64,000 nucleotides of DNA, taken from contig CAXXFU010000004.1 of the NCBI GenBank assembly GCA_963675235.2, forward strand, positions 186,001-250,000, in the 5' to 3' direction. Positions 26,124 to 34,384 of this stretch are shown here, piece by piece. The stretch's first letter is position 1, and every line of letters begins with the position of its first letter. The DNA comes from JAHJQZ01 sp963675235. GTDB lineage: Bacteria; Pseudomonadota; Alphaproteobacteria; Rhizobiales; Devosiaceae. The notes beneath the pieces were generated by a model. That model was given only the letters and a program-made list of their open reading frames with translations. It was not told the DNA's origin and did not search any database. Both the position numbers and the translations under genes were made by a program.

Positions 26124-26684
26124 TCAGTTTCCCCCATTGTCAGCGGCGTAGAATGTATAGGACAGCGTGATCTCTTTGACCGTCTTGAGGTCTGGGTCCG
26201 TGTCGAAATCGGGATCGACGAAGAAGGTCACCGGCATCTCGACGGTTTCGCCAGGCTTGAGCGTCTGCTCGGTGAAACAGAAGCATTCGATCTTGTTGAA
26301 ATAGACGCCGGCCAGATCGGGCGTCACATTGAAACCGGCCGTTGTCGTCAGCTCTTCGGTCGACATGTTCCGGGCGATGAAATTGATCGTCGTCACCGTA
26401 CCGATCTTGGCCGCGACCGGCTGTGACGGCGTGACCTTGAGCGGCAGGCCGGGCGCGATGGTCGCGTCGAAGCGCGTCGTCATCTCGCGGGCGATGACGC
26501 CCTTGGGATTGCTGTCTGCGCGCTGCGTAGTGCCGCCATAACCGGTCACTGCGCAGAACACGTAATACAGCGGTACGGCGGCATAGGCCATGCCGACCAT
26601 GCCGGCGACGATGCCGACAAGGATGACGACAATCCGGAGATTGCCGTTGCCGCTCCTATCTTCGCTGTAGTGCGCGTCGACCAT
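26124..26684 (-). CDS. ctaG: Cytochrome c oxidase assembly protein CtaG (Cox11)
   Basis: 186 residues: one N-terminal membrane helix and a periplasmic immunoglobulin-like domain carrying the copper motif KIECFCFTEQ (CFCF), plus the upstream conserved cysteine in PLYYVFCAVTGYGG. It delivers copper to CuB of subunit I. ATG 26684 lies 7 nt after the small coxF-like gene. Confidence 0.97.
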   Translation of the reverse strand: MVDAHYSEDRSGNGNLRIVVILVGIVAGMVGMAYAAVPLYYVFCAVTGYGGTTQRADSNPKGVIAREMTTRFDATIAPGLPLKVTPSQPVAAKIGTVTTINFIARNMSTEELTTTAGFNVTPDLAGVYFNKIECFCFTEQTLKPGETVEMPVTFFVDPDFDTDPDLKTVKEITLSYTFYAADNGGN

Positions 26685-26691
26685 CAGGCGC

Positions 26692-26847
26692 TCACAAGGC
26701 CCTGTCGAAGATGCCCGAGCCCATCTTGACGATGGTCAGGACGTAGAAAATGAGCGCGAAACCGGCCAATGCCAGCCCCAGCGCCACCGACCGCCGCCTG
26801 CGCGCCGCCTTGAAGGCATTTTCGTCGATGGATTGATCTGCTTTCAC
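26692..26847 (-). CDS. CoxF-like small membrane protein (51 residues)
   Basis: A short gene between ctaB and ctaG. Translation gives 51 residues: charged start VKADQSIDENAF, an Arg cluster (AARRRRSVA), one membrane helix (LGLALAGFALIFYVLTIV) and KMGSGIFDRAL. The GTG start (26847) overlaps the ctaB TGA (GTGA). Position, size and the cytoplasmic-basic/one-helix layout match the coxF/'cytochrome oxidase small protein' found here in alphaproteobacteria. Its role is unproven; an assembly role is inferred. Confidence 0.82.
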   Translation of the reverse strand: MKADQSIDENAFKAARRRRSVALGLALAGFALIFYVLTIVKMGSGIFDRAL

Positions 26848-27776
26848 CACGCAACTCCCAGCAAATGTCGGGCCATTAGATCGAGCAGCAGCACCAGGTA
26901 CAGCACGAACAGATAGCTCAGCGAGTAAAGGAAAAGGCCGCGGGCCTGCTTGCGCATGACTGCACCGTCAGCCCGGTAAAGGCGCGCCGCCAGCACGACG
27001 AAGACAAGGCTGGCAAGCGCCGCCGCTACAGCATAGATCGGACCGGCCAACCCAGTCAGCGCCGGCGCAATCGAGATCGCCGCCAGCAGCACCGAGTAAA
27101 CCAGGATCTGCGTCTTGGTCGACGCTTCGCCGGCAACATTGGGCAGCATCGGGATGCGGGCGGCGCCGTAGTCGGACTGCTTGAACAGCGCCAGGGCCCA
27201 GAAATGCGGCGGCGTCCACAAGAAGATGATCAGGAACAGGATCAATGAATCGAGCGAGACCGATCCGGTCACGGCAGCCCAGCCGACCATGGGAGGAAAC
27301 GCGCCAGCCGCGCCGCCGATGACGATGTTCTGCGGCGTCGAACGCTTGAGCAGCATGGTGTAGACGACCGCGTAAAAGAAGATGGTGAATCCCAGGAACC
27401 CGGCGGCAAACCAGTTGGTCGCCAGGCCAAGCGTCGCCACCGAAAAAGCGCTGAGCGTCAGCCCGACGGTCAGCGCGTCCTCTTTGGTCAGACGGCCGGC
27501 CGGGATCGGCCGGTTCTGCGTGCGCGTCATCTTGGCGTCGATATCGGCATCGAACCACATGTTGAGCGCACCGGATGCTCCGGCGCCGATGGCGATCGAC
27601 AGGATTGCCACCGCGGCAACGAAAGGATGGAGCGTGCCCGGCGCGGCGATCATGCCGACAAAAGCGGTGAACACCACCAGCGACATGACGCGCGGCTTGA
27701 GCAGCACGACATAATCGCTGATCCGCGCTTCGGATCCGCGTACCGTCAGGTCCCTGCTGTCATCGACTAGGGTCAA
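26844..27776 (-). CDS. ctaB: Protoheme IX farnesyltransferase (heme O synthase)
   Basis: 310 residues with about nine membrane helices. UbiA-type aspartate motifs: NMWFDADIDAKMTRT (first D-rich motif, N-x3-D-x3-D) and the later conserved loop near YGAARIPMLPNV. Opening YVVLLKPRVMSLVVFTAFVGM is typical of CtaB/Cox10. It attaches farnesyl to heme b to make heme o, precursor of heme a for CtaD. The start is TTG 27776, preceded by AAAGGA; no in-frame ATG nearby fits better. Confidence 0.96.
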   Translation of the reverse strand: MTLVDDSRDLTVRGSEARISDYVVLLKPRVMSLVVFTAFVGMIAAPGTLHPFVAAVAILSIAIGAGASGALNMWFDADIDAKMTRTQNRPIPAGRLTKEDALTVGLTLSAFSVATLGLATNWFAAGFLGFTIFFYAVVYTMLLKRSTPQNIVIGGAAGAFPPMVGWAAVTGSVSLDSLILFLIIFLWTPPHFWALALFKQSDYGAARIPMLPNVAGEASTKTQILVYSVLLAAISIAPALTGLAGPIYAVAAALASLVFVVLAARLYRADGAVMRKQARGLFLYSLSYLFVLYLVLLLDLMARHLLGVAW

Positions 27777-27871
27777 TTGCCCGTCCTTTCATCTGGGAAA
27801 CCGCCATCGGCTTCCCGTCGGGCGGCCGCACTTCCGGAGCGGAAACGCGACCGTCTGTTTCGAACCGCCGG

Positions 27872-29527
27872 CTAGGAGATGCGCGGCAGCGTTGAAAACT
27901 GGTGGAACGGCGGCGGCGAGCTGAGCGTCCACTCGAGCGTGGTCGCGCCTTCGCCCCACGGATTGTCGCCAGCCTTGCGCTTCCTCATCGGCGCTTCGAT
28001 CAGGACGGCGAGGAAGACCAGCACGCCAACCGCCGTGATGGCGTAGCCGATCGAGGACACCATGTTCCAAAGGGCAAACGCATCCGGGTAGTCGATATAG
28101 CGGCGCGGCATGCCGGACAGGCCGAGGAAGTGCTGCGGGAAGAAGACGGTGTTGACGCCGATGAAGGTGATCCAGAAATGGATGTTGGCCAGCGTCTCGT
28201 TGTACATCAGCCCGAACATCTTGGGGTACCAGTAGTACCAGGCCGCAAAGATGGCGAACACAGCGCCGAGCGAGAGCACATAATGGAAGTGCGCCACGAC
28301 GTAGTAGGTGTCGTGCAGAACGCGGTCGGCGCCGGCATTGGCCAGGACCACGCCGGTGACGCCACCGACGGTGAACAGGAAGATGAATCCGAGCGCCCAC
28401 AGCATCGGCGTCTTGAACGAGATCGAACCGCCCCACATCGTCGCGATCCAGCTGAAGATCTTCACGCCGGTCGGCACGGCGATGACCATGGTCGCGGCAA
28501 CGAAATAGCGTTGGACGTTGAGGGAAAGGCCGGTGGTGTACATGTGGTGCGCCCACACGATGAAACCGACGAAACCGATGGCGACCATGGCGTAGACCAT
28601 GCCGAGATAGCCGAAGATCGGCTTCTTCGAGAAGGTCGAAACGATGTGCGAGATGATGCCGAAACCGGGCAGGATGAGGATGTAGACTTCCGGGTGACCG
28701 AAGAACCAGAACAGGTGCTGGAACAGGATCGGATCACCGCCCTCGGAGGGCACGAAGAAGGCCGTTCCGAAGTTGCGGTCGGTCAACAGCATGGTGATGC
28801 CACCGGCCAGAACCGGGAGGGACAACAGCAGCAGGAACGCCGTCACCAGCACCGACCACGGGAACAGCGGCATCTTGTGCAGCGTCATGCCCGGGGCACG
28901 CATGTTGAAGATCGTCGTGATGAAGTTGATTGCACCAAGAATTGAGGACGCGCCGGCGATGTGCAGGCTGAGGATGGCGAAGTCCATGGCCGGGCCGGGC
29001 GAGTCGGTCGTCGACAGTGGTGGATAGATCGTCCAGCCGCCGCCGACACCGGGAAGACCCGATGTGCCGGGCACGAACATCGAAATGACCAGAAGCGCGA
29101 AGGCGAAAGGCAACAGCCAGAACGAGATGTTGTTCATGCGCGGGAACGCCATGTCCGGCGCACCGATCATCAGCGGCACGAACCAGTTGCCGAAGCCGCC
29201 AATCATGGCCGGCATGACCATGAAGAAGATCATGATCAGCCCGTGCGCCGTGGTGAACACGTTGTACATCTGCTTGCCGCCGTCGACTGCCGCCGCAGCG
29301 CTGTCGCCGTAGACCATCTGGGCCAGGCCCGTGAAGATCTGGACACCCGGCTCGGCCAGTTCCCAGCGCATGAAACCGGAAAGGATGCCGCCGATGATCC
29401 CCGCCGCGATGGCGAAGATCAGGTACATCGTGCCGATGTCCTTGTGGTTGGTCGAAAACACATAGCGCTTCCAGCCGGTCGGATGATCGAGCGCGGCGTC
29501 GTGTTGGGCAGCTTTCGCTTCAGCCAT
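27872..29527 (-). CDS. ctaD: Cytochrome c oxidase subunit I (aa3 type)
   Basis: 551 residues with about twelve helices. Visible: the heme a ligand in TTAHGLIMIFFMVMPAMIGG, the CuB/His-Tyr motif FGHPEVYILILPGFG, the WAHHMYT pair of CuB histidines, the K-channel and the heme ligands in DTYYVVAHFHYVLSLG. It is the catalytic subunit that reduces O2 and pumps protons. ATG 29527 (MAEAKAAQHD) follows an AGGGA site; an upstream in-frame start at 29563 is not needed. Confidence 0.98.
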   Translation of the reverse strand: MAEAKAAQHDAALDHPTGWKRYVFSTNHKDIGTMYLIFAIAAGIIGGILSGFMRWELAEPGVQIFTGLAQMVYGDSAAAAVDGGKQMYNVFTTAHGLIMIFFMVMPAMIGGFGNWFVPLMIGAPDMAFPRMNNISFWLLPFAFALLVISMFVPGTSGLPGVGGGWTIYPPLSTTDSPGPAMDFAILSLHIAGASSILGAINFITTIFNMRAPGMTLHKMPLFPWSVLVTAFLLLLSLPVLAGGITMLLTDRNFGTAFFVPSEGGDPILFQHLFWFFGHPEVYILILPGFGIISHIVSTFSKKPIFGYLGMVYAMVAIGFVGFIVWAHHMYTTGLSLNVQRYFVAATMVIAVPTGVKIFSWIATMWGGSISFKTPMLWALGFIFLFTVGGVTGVVLANAGADRVLHDTYYVVAHFHYVLSLGAVFAIFAAWYYWYPKMFGLMYNETLANIHFWITFIGVNTVFFPQHFLGLSGMPRRYIDYPDAFALWNMVSSIGYAITAVGVLVFLAVLIEAPMRKRKAGDNPWGEGATTLEWTLSSPPPFHQFSTLPRIS

Positions 29528-29587
29528 TTGGTAGTCCCTCTCGCATTTCCTCTCGCGCGCCACTGGTTGGGGCGCTGCGCTGTGTTC

Positions 29588-30493
29588 CTAGTCGACCGCG
29601 GCCAGCGTCGCGTTCGCTTCGTCGAGCCCATTGGCCTGGAAGGCCGTCATGAAGGTGTCGAATTCTTCCTTGGCGACGACGCGCACGGCGATGGGCATGT
29701 AGGCGTGGTCCTTGCCGCACAGCTCCGAGCACTGGCCGTAGTACATGCCGGTCTTGCGGGCATGGAACCACGACTCGTTGAGACGGCCGGGCACGGCGTC
29801 GGTTTTGACGCCGAAGGCGGGGACGGTGAACGAGTGGATCACCCCGTTGGGGTCGCCGGTGACCTGAACGCGCACGGTGGTGTCGACCGGAACGACGAGC
29901 TCGCTGTCGACGGCCAGAAGGCGTGGCTGGTTCGGCTTGAGACTGGCGCGATCCTCGTCGGACAGCATGTAGGAGTCGAAATCGACCTGCTGATCGACAT
30001 ATTCATAATTCCAGTACCACTGGAAGCCGGTGACCTTGACTGTCAACTCCGGCGCCGGAACGTCGACCTCGCCCCAGGAGAAAATGTCCTTGCCGAGATA
30101 TTTGCGCTCGCCGTCAGGGATGGTCATCTGGTCGGTCAGAACCGCGAACGATGGCGCGGCGATGACCAGAAGGATCAGGATCGGCACCACGACCCAGACG
30201 ACTTCGACCAGGGTATTGTGCGAAAAACGATTGGGCACGGGGTTGGCGCGCTTGTTGAATCGCACCATCACGTAGATCATCAGCCCCAGCACGAAGAGCA
30301 CGATCGCGGAGATGATCCAGATCAAGAGCCCATTGTGAAAAGCTGTTATGGAATCCATGATTGGAGTGACTCCGGCCTGAAGGCCTATTTCGCCCGGAAC
30401 CGGCTGACCGGCTTCGGCGAATACTGTTGTCGGCAGAAAAGCCAACAGAGTCAGTCCAATGGCAAGGATTTTGCGGAAGTACGATCCGACCAC
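29588..30493 (-). CDS. ctaC: Cytochrome c oxidase subunit II
   Basis: 301 residues: signal peptide (KILAIGLTLLAFLPTTVFA), two membrane helices, then the periplasmic CuA domain. CuA ligands are in GQCSELCGKDHAYMPIAV (C-x3-C, H, M), with HSFTVPAFGVKTDAVPGR upstream. The aromatic electron-entry motif GFQWYWNYEY is present. The start is GTG 30493. It is the first gene of the oxidase operon. Confidence 0.98.
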   Translation of the reverse strand: MVGSYFRKILAIGLTLLAFLPTTVFAEAGQPVPGEIGLQAGVTPIMDSITAFHNGLLIWIISAIVLFVLGLMIYVMVRFNKRANPVPNRFSHNTLVEVVWVVVPILILLVIAAPSFAVLTDQMTIPDGERKYLGKDIFSWGEVDVPAPELTVKVTGFQWYWNYEYVDQQVDFDSYMLSDEDRASLKPNQPRLLAVDSELVVPVDTTVRVQVTGDPNGVIHSFTVPAFGVKTDAVPGRLNESWFHARKTGMYYGQCSELCGKDHAYMPIAVRVVAKEEFDTFMTAFQANGLDEANATLAAVD

Positions 30494-30899
30494 CTGATTT
30501 CCCCCTGAAGTCCCAAATGTCCCGCATTCCGGCGCTTTGCAGCGATCCGATTAGCCCGAATCCTGATGCAATTCCGCCCCGGTCACACGAGCCGAGTGCT
30601 GTCCTATAACCACATTGGCGCGAATATGGCAATTGCGCTGCAATTTGTCGCACCTGCGACAAATTGTAACATTGTCTGCCCCGGATTTCCTGCCTCTCCG
30701 AGTCCTATTCTGTAAGGCTTGGCTTTGTTCGCTTTGCCTCACCCTTGCCGCATTGACACACGAGTGATGAACTCGGAACGCCGTCGCTTGCGGCCTTGTG
30801 CAAAAGGCGGGGGCGGTGCCGCGTGTTGACAAGGCCGACGGCGCTGCACGAAGAGTGCATGGCAGTACCGGGGCAGCGATTCGTTCAGGGAGTAAGCCA
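30494..30899. promoter_or_regulatory. Divergent ctaC / ialB-like intergenic region with a 26-bp palindrome
   Basis: A 406-bp gap between divergent genes. It contains a perfect inverted repeat, CAATTTGTCGCA-cc-TGCGACAAATTG (30641-30666), 148 bp upstream of ctaC. The arms are long and exact, so this is a probable operator for a dimeric regulator, or a stable RNA hairpin. The TGTCGC/GCGACA halves recall RegA/PrrA-type GCGNC sites but in other orientation. No gene is visible in the gap. Confidence 0.6.
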
Positions 30900-31574
30900 G
30901 TGCGCAGAGGTCAGGTCATAGCGATTGCAGGCGGGACCATCGCGGCGATTGTTGCCGTTTCAGCGGCGATCTTCTTCATGCAGCCGGCACCCGGAACGGA
31001 CATCGCGGTGACCGAGGTGGCACCCCCCGGTACGGTATCAGCAGCGCCTGCCGCCGCCGCACCCGCCGCGTCAACCACGACACAGCCGGGCGCCAGCGCC
31101 GGCTCCACCGCTGTCGCAGCGGCAACTCCGCGCTCCAACACCGTCCCCGGCACCATCAAGCAGCGGCTGGGCGACTGGCAGTTGAGCTGCGACACCCCGC
31201 CGGGCGCCAGCTTCGAACAATGCGCCATCATCCAGAATGTCACCGCCGAGGATCAGCCCAATGTCGGCCTGTCGGTGATCGTGCTGAAGACGGCCGACAA
31301 CAAGGCGCGGCTGTTGCGCGTCCTCGCCCCGCTCGGCGTCCTCCTGCCCAACGGACTTGGCCTCAATGTCGATGGCACCGACATGGGCCGGGTCGCCTTT
31401 GTCCGCTGCCTGCCCAATGGCTGCGTTGCCGAAGTGGTGATGGACGACGCCCTGGTTGCGACGCTGTCCAAGGGAACCTCGGCGATCTTCATCGTCTTCA
31501 AGACCCCCGAGGAAGGCATCGGCATTCCGGTGTCGCTCAACGGTTTCAGCGAAGGTTTCGCCGCCCTGCCCTGA
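30900..31574 (+). CDS. Invasion-associated locus B (IalB) family protein
   Basis: 224 residues: one N-terminal membrane helix (GQVIAIAGGTIAAIVAVSAAIFFM), an Ala/Pro/Thr-rich linker to about residue 80, then the IalB domain (LGDWQLSCDTPPGASFEQCAIIQNV ... PLGVLLPNGLGLNVDG ... FVRCLPNGCVAEVVMDD). IalB-like proteins are common in alphaproteobacteria and, despite the Bartonella name, are not specific to invasion. GTG 30900 has GGGAG upstream and starts just before the membrane helix; an upstream ATG at 30798 would give an unlikely basic extension. Confidence 0.87.
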   Translation: MRRGQVIAIAGGTIAAIVAVSAAIFFMQPAPGTDIAVTEVAPPGTVSAAPAAAAPAASTTTQPGASAGSTAVAAATPRSNTVPGTIKQRLGDWQLSCDTPPGASFEQCAIIQNVTAEDQPNVGLSVIVLKTADNKARLLRVLAPLGVLLPNGLGLNVDGTDMGRVAFVRCLPNGCVAEVVMDDALVATLSKGTSAIFIVFKTPEEGIGIPVSLNGFSEGFAALP

Positions 31575-31671
31575 TCGGCCTCTGCCCCGCAGCGGGCCTG
31601 TCCACCTCCCCATTCCGACGCCGGCTCAAGGACTTGAGCTTGTAGCGACTGCATTCGGGCGCTGCATCGGC

Positions 31672-31709
31672 AAAAAAAGCGCCGCGCGCCATGTTACTGG
31701 CGGCGGCGC
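31672..31709 (-). terminator. Terminator of the DUF1127 gene
   Basis: On the minus strand GCGCCGCCGCC ... GGCGCGCGGCGC forms a strong stem followed by TTTTTTTG (plus-strand A-run 31672-31678). It lies 75 bp after the DUF1127 stop. Confidence 0.75.
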
Positions 31710-31783
31710 AGTCAGGTCTGGAACACGTCAATTCGGGCGAACCGACGCGGGGAAACCGATGGCTCTCGCCACCGGAACTGTGA

Positions 31784-31969
31784 TTAGTGGATCCAGGACG
31801 CAGCGCGTTCGGCGGCACGATCATGCAGGAACCGCGCAGCCTCGCCATGGGCATGGCGGGCTTCGAACAGATCCTGGCGCGACAGACCGAGGTCGCACAG
31901 CAAATGATCGTCGAGCGCCGAAAGGCTCTTGAGCGTGTTGATCGTGAACAAACGCCTGAGGAACGACAT
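31784..31969 (-). CDS. DUF1127 domain protein (61 residues)
   Basis: The start MSFLRRLFTINTLKSLSALDDHLLCDLGLSRQDLF holds the YjiS-like DUF1127 motif (L-x-D-x-L-L-x-D-[IL]-G-L-[ST]-R). These small, Arg-rich proteins are widespread in alphaproteobacteria; some bind RNA or regulate phosphate, stress or sRNA pathways. ATG 31969 has AGGAG 6 nt upstream, just after a GGGGC-act-GCCCC hairpin (31983-31995). It is divergent from a LysR gene. Confidence 0.88.
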   Translation of the reverse strand: MSFLRRLFTINTLKSLSALDDHLLCDLGLSRQDLFEARHAHGEAARFLHDRAAERAASWIH

Positions 31970-32035
31970 TTTTTTCTCCTGTGGGGCACTGCCCCGAAGT
32001 TCGACTCGGTGGTTCATGGGGGACCACCTCAATGC

Positions 32036-32065
32036 ATGATCCTGAGATAGGCACTTGCGGATCAT
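32036..32065. promoter_or_regulatory. Candidate LysR operator between DUF1127 and LysR genes
   Basis: ATGATCC (32036-32042), 16-bp spacer, GGATCAT (32059-32065): 7-bp exact inverted arms in the 170-bp divergent region, where LysR-type regulators normally bind. Assignment by position and symmetry only. Confidence 0.45.
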
Positions 32066-32139
32066 CATTCAAACAAATAGATATCATCGTTGTCATAAGG
32101 AATTCTTATTCGGTTGCGTAAAAAAAGGGCGAAGTGATC

Positions 32140-33036
32140 ATGGCCGCGCCACTTGACCTGGACCAATTGCAGAGTTTTTGCGTCATCGCCGACTGCGGCA
32201 GCTTCACCGAGGCTGCACGACGCGTGCACAAAACCCAGTCCGCCGTGTCGATGCAGATCAAGAGACTGGAGGAACGGCTCGGCAAGGTTCTGCTCAGCCG
32301 CGACGGTCGATCGGTATCGCTGACCGCCGAGGGCGAAGCCGTTTATGCACGGGCGCGGCGCATGCTGCGGCTCAATGCAGAGATCACCGACATCTTCTCC
32401 AGCGAGGACCTGAGCGGCAATATCCGCTTCGGCGTGCCGGATGACTACGCCGTCAAGCTCTTGCCAATCATCCTGTCCAGCTTCCAGAAAACCCATCCGC
32501 GCATCACCGTCGACGTCAGGTGCCTGCCCTCCGAGGATCTGCTTGACGGTATGAATTCCGGACGGTTCGATTTGATCGTTTTCACGCAGGGCACGAGCCA
32601 CGAGTTCGGCGAACTGTTCCGCACCGAACGCATGTTCTGGATCAGCGCGCCGGAAGGCACGGCGCTGCACCAGGAGCCTCTTCCGATAGCCTGCGGCACC
32701 AAGCGTTGCTTCTGGCGCGCCGGCGCCATTGAGGCGCTGTCACGGGTCGGGATCGACTATCGCATCGCCTATACCTCGTCGAACGCCACTGCCATCATCG
32801 GTGCCGTCAACTCGGACCTGGCCGTCGGCTACCTGCCGGAAAGCGCCCTGCAGCCGGGCATGCGGGTGCTGACCGAGGAGGAAACCCACCTGCCCCGTCT
32901 CAACGACGCCCAGATCGCCCTGATGCGCGGCTCGCATGCCTATGGCGGCATCTACGACGCGCTGGCCAACCACATCATCTCGGAAATGGGCAATCTCGAG
33001 AGCCACGCCCATCTCGGCTACCTCGCAGCGGAATAA
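32140..33036 (+). CDS. LysR-family transcriptional regulator
   Basis: 298 residues. The N-terminal winged helix-turn-helix is clear (LDLDQLQSFCVIADCGSFTEAARRVHKTQSAVSMQIKRLEERLGKVLLSR), followed by a periplasmic-binding-protein-like effector domain (IRFGVPDDYAVKLLPIILSSFQ...). ATG 32140 and GTG 32134 are both possible. It is divergent from DUF1127, so that gene is a likely target. Effector and regulon are unknown. Confidence 0.93.
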   Translation: MAAPLDLDQLQSFCVIADCGSFTEAARRVHKTQSAVSMQIKRLEERLGKVLLSRDGRSVSLTAEGEAVYARARRMLRLNAEITDIFSSEDLSGNIRFGVPDDYAVKLLPIILSSFQKTHPRITVDVRCLPSEDLLDGMNSGRFDLIVFTQGTSHEFGELFRTERMFWISAPEGTALHQEPLPIACGTKRCFWRAGAIEALSRVGIDYRIAYTSSNATAIIGAVNSDLAVGYLPESALQPGMRVLTEEETHLPRLNDAQIALMRGSHAYGGIYDALANHIISEMGNLESHAHLGYLAAE

Positions 33037-33089
33037 CGCCTAGAACAGGGGTTCGAGCCACAGAGTGCCCCGGCTAGGTGCCAGATCAG

Positions 33090-33677
33090 CTAATAGTCCA
33101 TGCGCGCCAGGCACATGGCCAGATAGCCGTGACGCCGGAAAATACCGAACTGCACCGTGCCGAAGGCGAAGACGATGACACCGACGGCAAGGTCCGACCA
33201 GCAGACAGTGGCGCCGGCAAGCGCCGGCAGGATCCGGAAAACTGCTTCGCAGCCCGCCACGACGGCGAAAGCCGATAATAGGGTGATGCCTGACGCCCGC
33301 CGTTTGCGAAGGCCTGCAAGGATCAGCAGAACCAGCGCCAGCGGGAACGCGTGCATGACCATGTCATTTATAAATCCCATGTCAGGATAGGTAAGCAGTG
33401 CCCAAGGCGGCGTGATGCTGCTGTCGACCGGGAGAGGCGCGGCGACATCGACAAGCACCATCATGCATGCGAGCACCATCGCCGGCACGGAGGCATGGGC
33501 CCCCAAGCGCAAGTCGCCGGGCGCCCACATGATGGCAAAGCCCTGCCGCGTGTGAGGGTAGCACATGCCCAGTCCGCCAAGCACAATGGCCACCAGCACG
33601 GCAAGGCGCGGATCGAATGGGCCGAAGAAACGGGCAAAGTCGATGGCTGTCCCCTGTGTCACACAGGCGACGGCCAT
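33090..33677 (-). CDS. Hypothetical integral membrane protein
   Basis: 195 residues with about six hydrophobic segments; I do not recognise the family. The third-fourth helix pair is separated by a soluble-looking loop (PLPVDSSITPPWALLTYPDMGFINDM). ATG 33677 is preceded by TTG 33680, which directly follows the marR-type stop (33681), so the two genes are probably co-transcribed and translationally coupled. The product may therefore act with, or be controlled by, the MarR regulator. Confidence 0.65.
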   Translation of the reverse strand: MAVACVTQGTAIDFARFFGPFDPRLAVLVAIVLGGLGMCYPHTRQGFAIMWAPGDLRLGAHASVPAMVLACMMVLVDVAAPLPVDSSITPPWALLTYPDMGFINDMVMHAFPLALVLLILAGLRKRRASGITLLSAFAVVAGCEAVFRILPALAGATVCWSDLAVGVIVFAFGTVQFGIFRRHGYLAMCLARMDY

Positions 33678-33680
33678 CAA

Positions 33681-34346
33681 CTAGGTCTCACCCTCCTCCT
33701 GCAAGATCATCTCGTCCGGAAAGCGCTTGCCGGAGGGAATGTCCGGCGCCGGCGCGTTCCAGGCGTCTTTCATCTCGGCGGTCATGGCCTCCCGCTCGCG
33801 GGCGACCCGCGCGGCATAATTCTTGGCGGCGCGCAGTTTCTCCACCGGATCGCGCGCCGGCCCGGCGACATAGTCGCGTAGCAGGTCGGCCAGCACCATG
33901 TTCATATGAGCGCCGGTCCTGAGGAACCGCGCGACAAGTTCCATGTCCTTAATCGCCATCCGGGAGATGCTCTCGCCACTGATTTCACCGATCTGGCCGT
34001 AGACGATTTCGGCAAGCGAATTGGCCAGCTCCGTCAACTCCACCATTACCTTGCGGCGGTCGGCGGGATCGCGCACCCGCCGAAGATAGCCGGCCTGTTC
34101 GAGCCGGTCGATGACGGCAGTCACGGCGCCGGTCGTCAGCCCGGACTGCCGGGCCAACTCTCCTGCCGTTATCTGACCGAGCCTCTGGACAATATCGAGA
34201 CAGCGCTGATCGGTGCGATTGACGCCGAGAAGCGCAGCGAAGGCCTCGTCCATCGCCTCGCCGGCGTTCTGCGAGACGCGGATGGCGGCAACGAGACGAT
34301 CAAGCGCAACCAGCTTTTGTCTTGACAATTTAATATCTTGATTCAT
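33681..34346 (-). CDS. MarR-family transcriptional regulator
   Basis: 221 residues with the MarR winged helix: LGQITAGELARQSGLTTGAVTAVIDRLEQAGYLRRVRDPADRRKVMVELT, including the D-x-R-x4-V wing signature (DPADRRKVMV). It is longer than usual (about 150) because of a C-terminal extension rich in charged residues. It is divergent from an ABC exporter, and an inverted repeat covers its own start, fitting autoregulation. Confidence 0.92.
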   Translation of the reverse strand: MNQDIKLSRQKLVALDRLVAAIRVSQNAGEAMDEAFAALLGVNRTDQRCLDIVQRLGQITAGELARQSGLTTGAVTAVIDRLEQAGYLRRVRDPADRRKVMVELTELANSLAEIVYGQIGEISGESISRMAIKDMELVARFLRTGAHMNMVLADLLRDYVAGPARDPVEKLRAAKNYAARVAREREAMTAEMKDAWNAPAPDIPSGKRFPDEMILQEEGET

Positions 34347-34353
34347 AAGATAT
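34333..34353. promoter_or_regulatory. Candidate MarR operator
   Basis: Perfect inverted repeat ATATCTT-gattcat-AAGATAT (34333-34353) that includes the MarR start codon and lies 32 bp upstream of the ABC ATPase start. Size and position fit a MarR dimer site controlling both directions. Confidence 0.6.
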
Positions 34354-34384
34354 CATTCTAGCAAGAAATCAGACAATTTTAAAG

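Noticed and set aside
28961..30508. A 515-codon open frame opposite ctaC and the 5' part of ctaD
   Set aside because: Antisense artefact; the minus-strand oxidase subunits explain the region fully.
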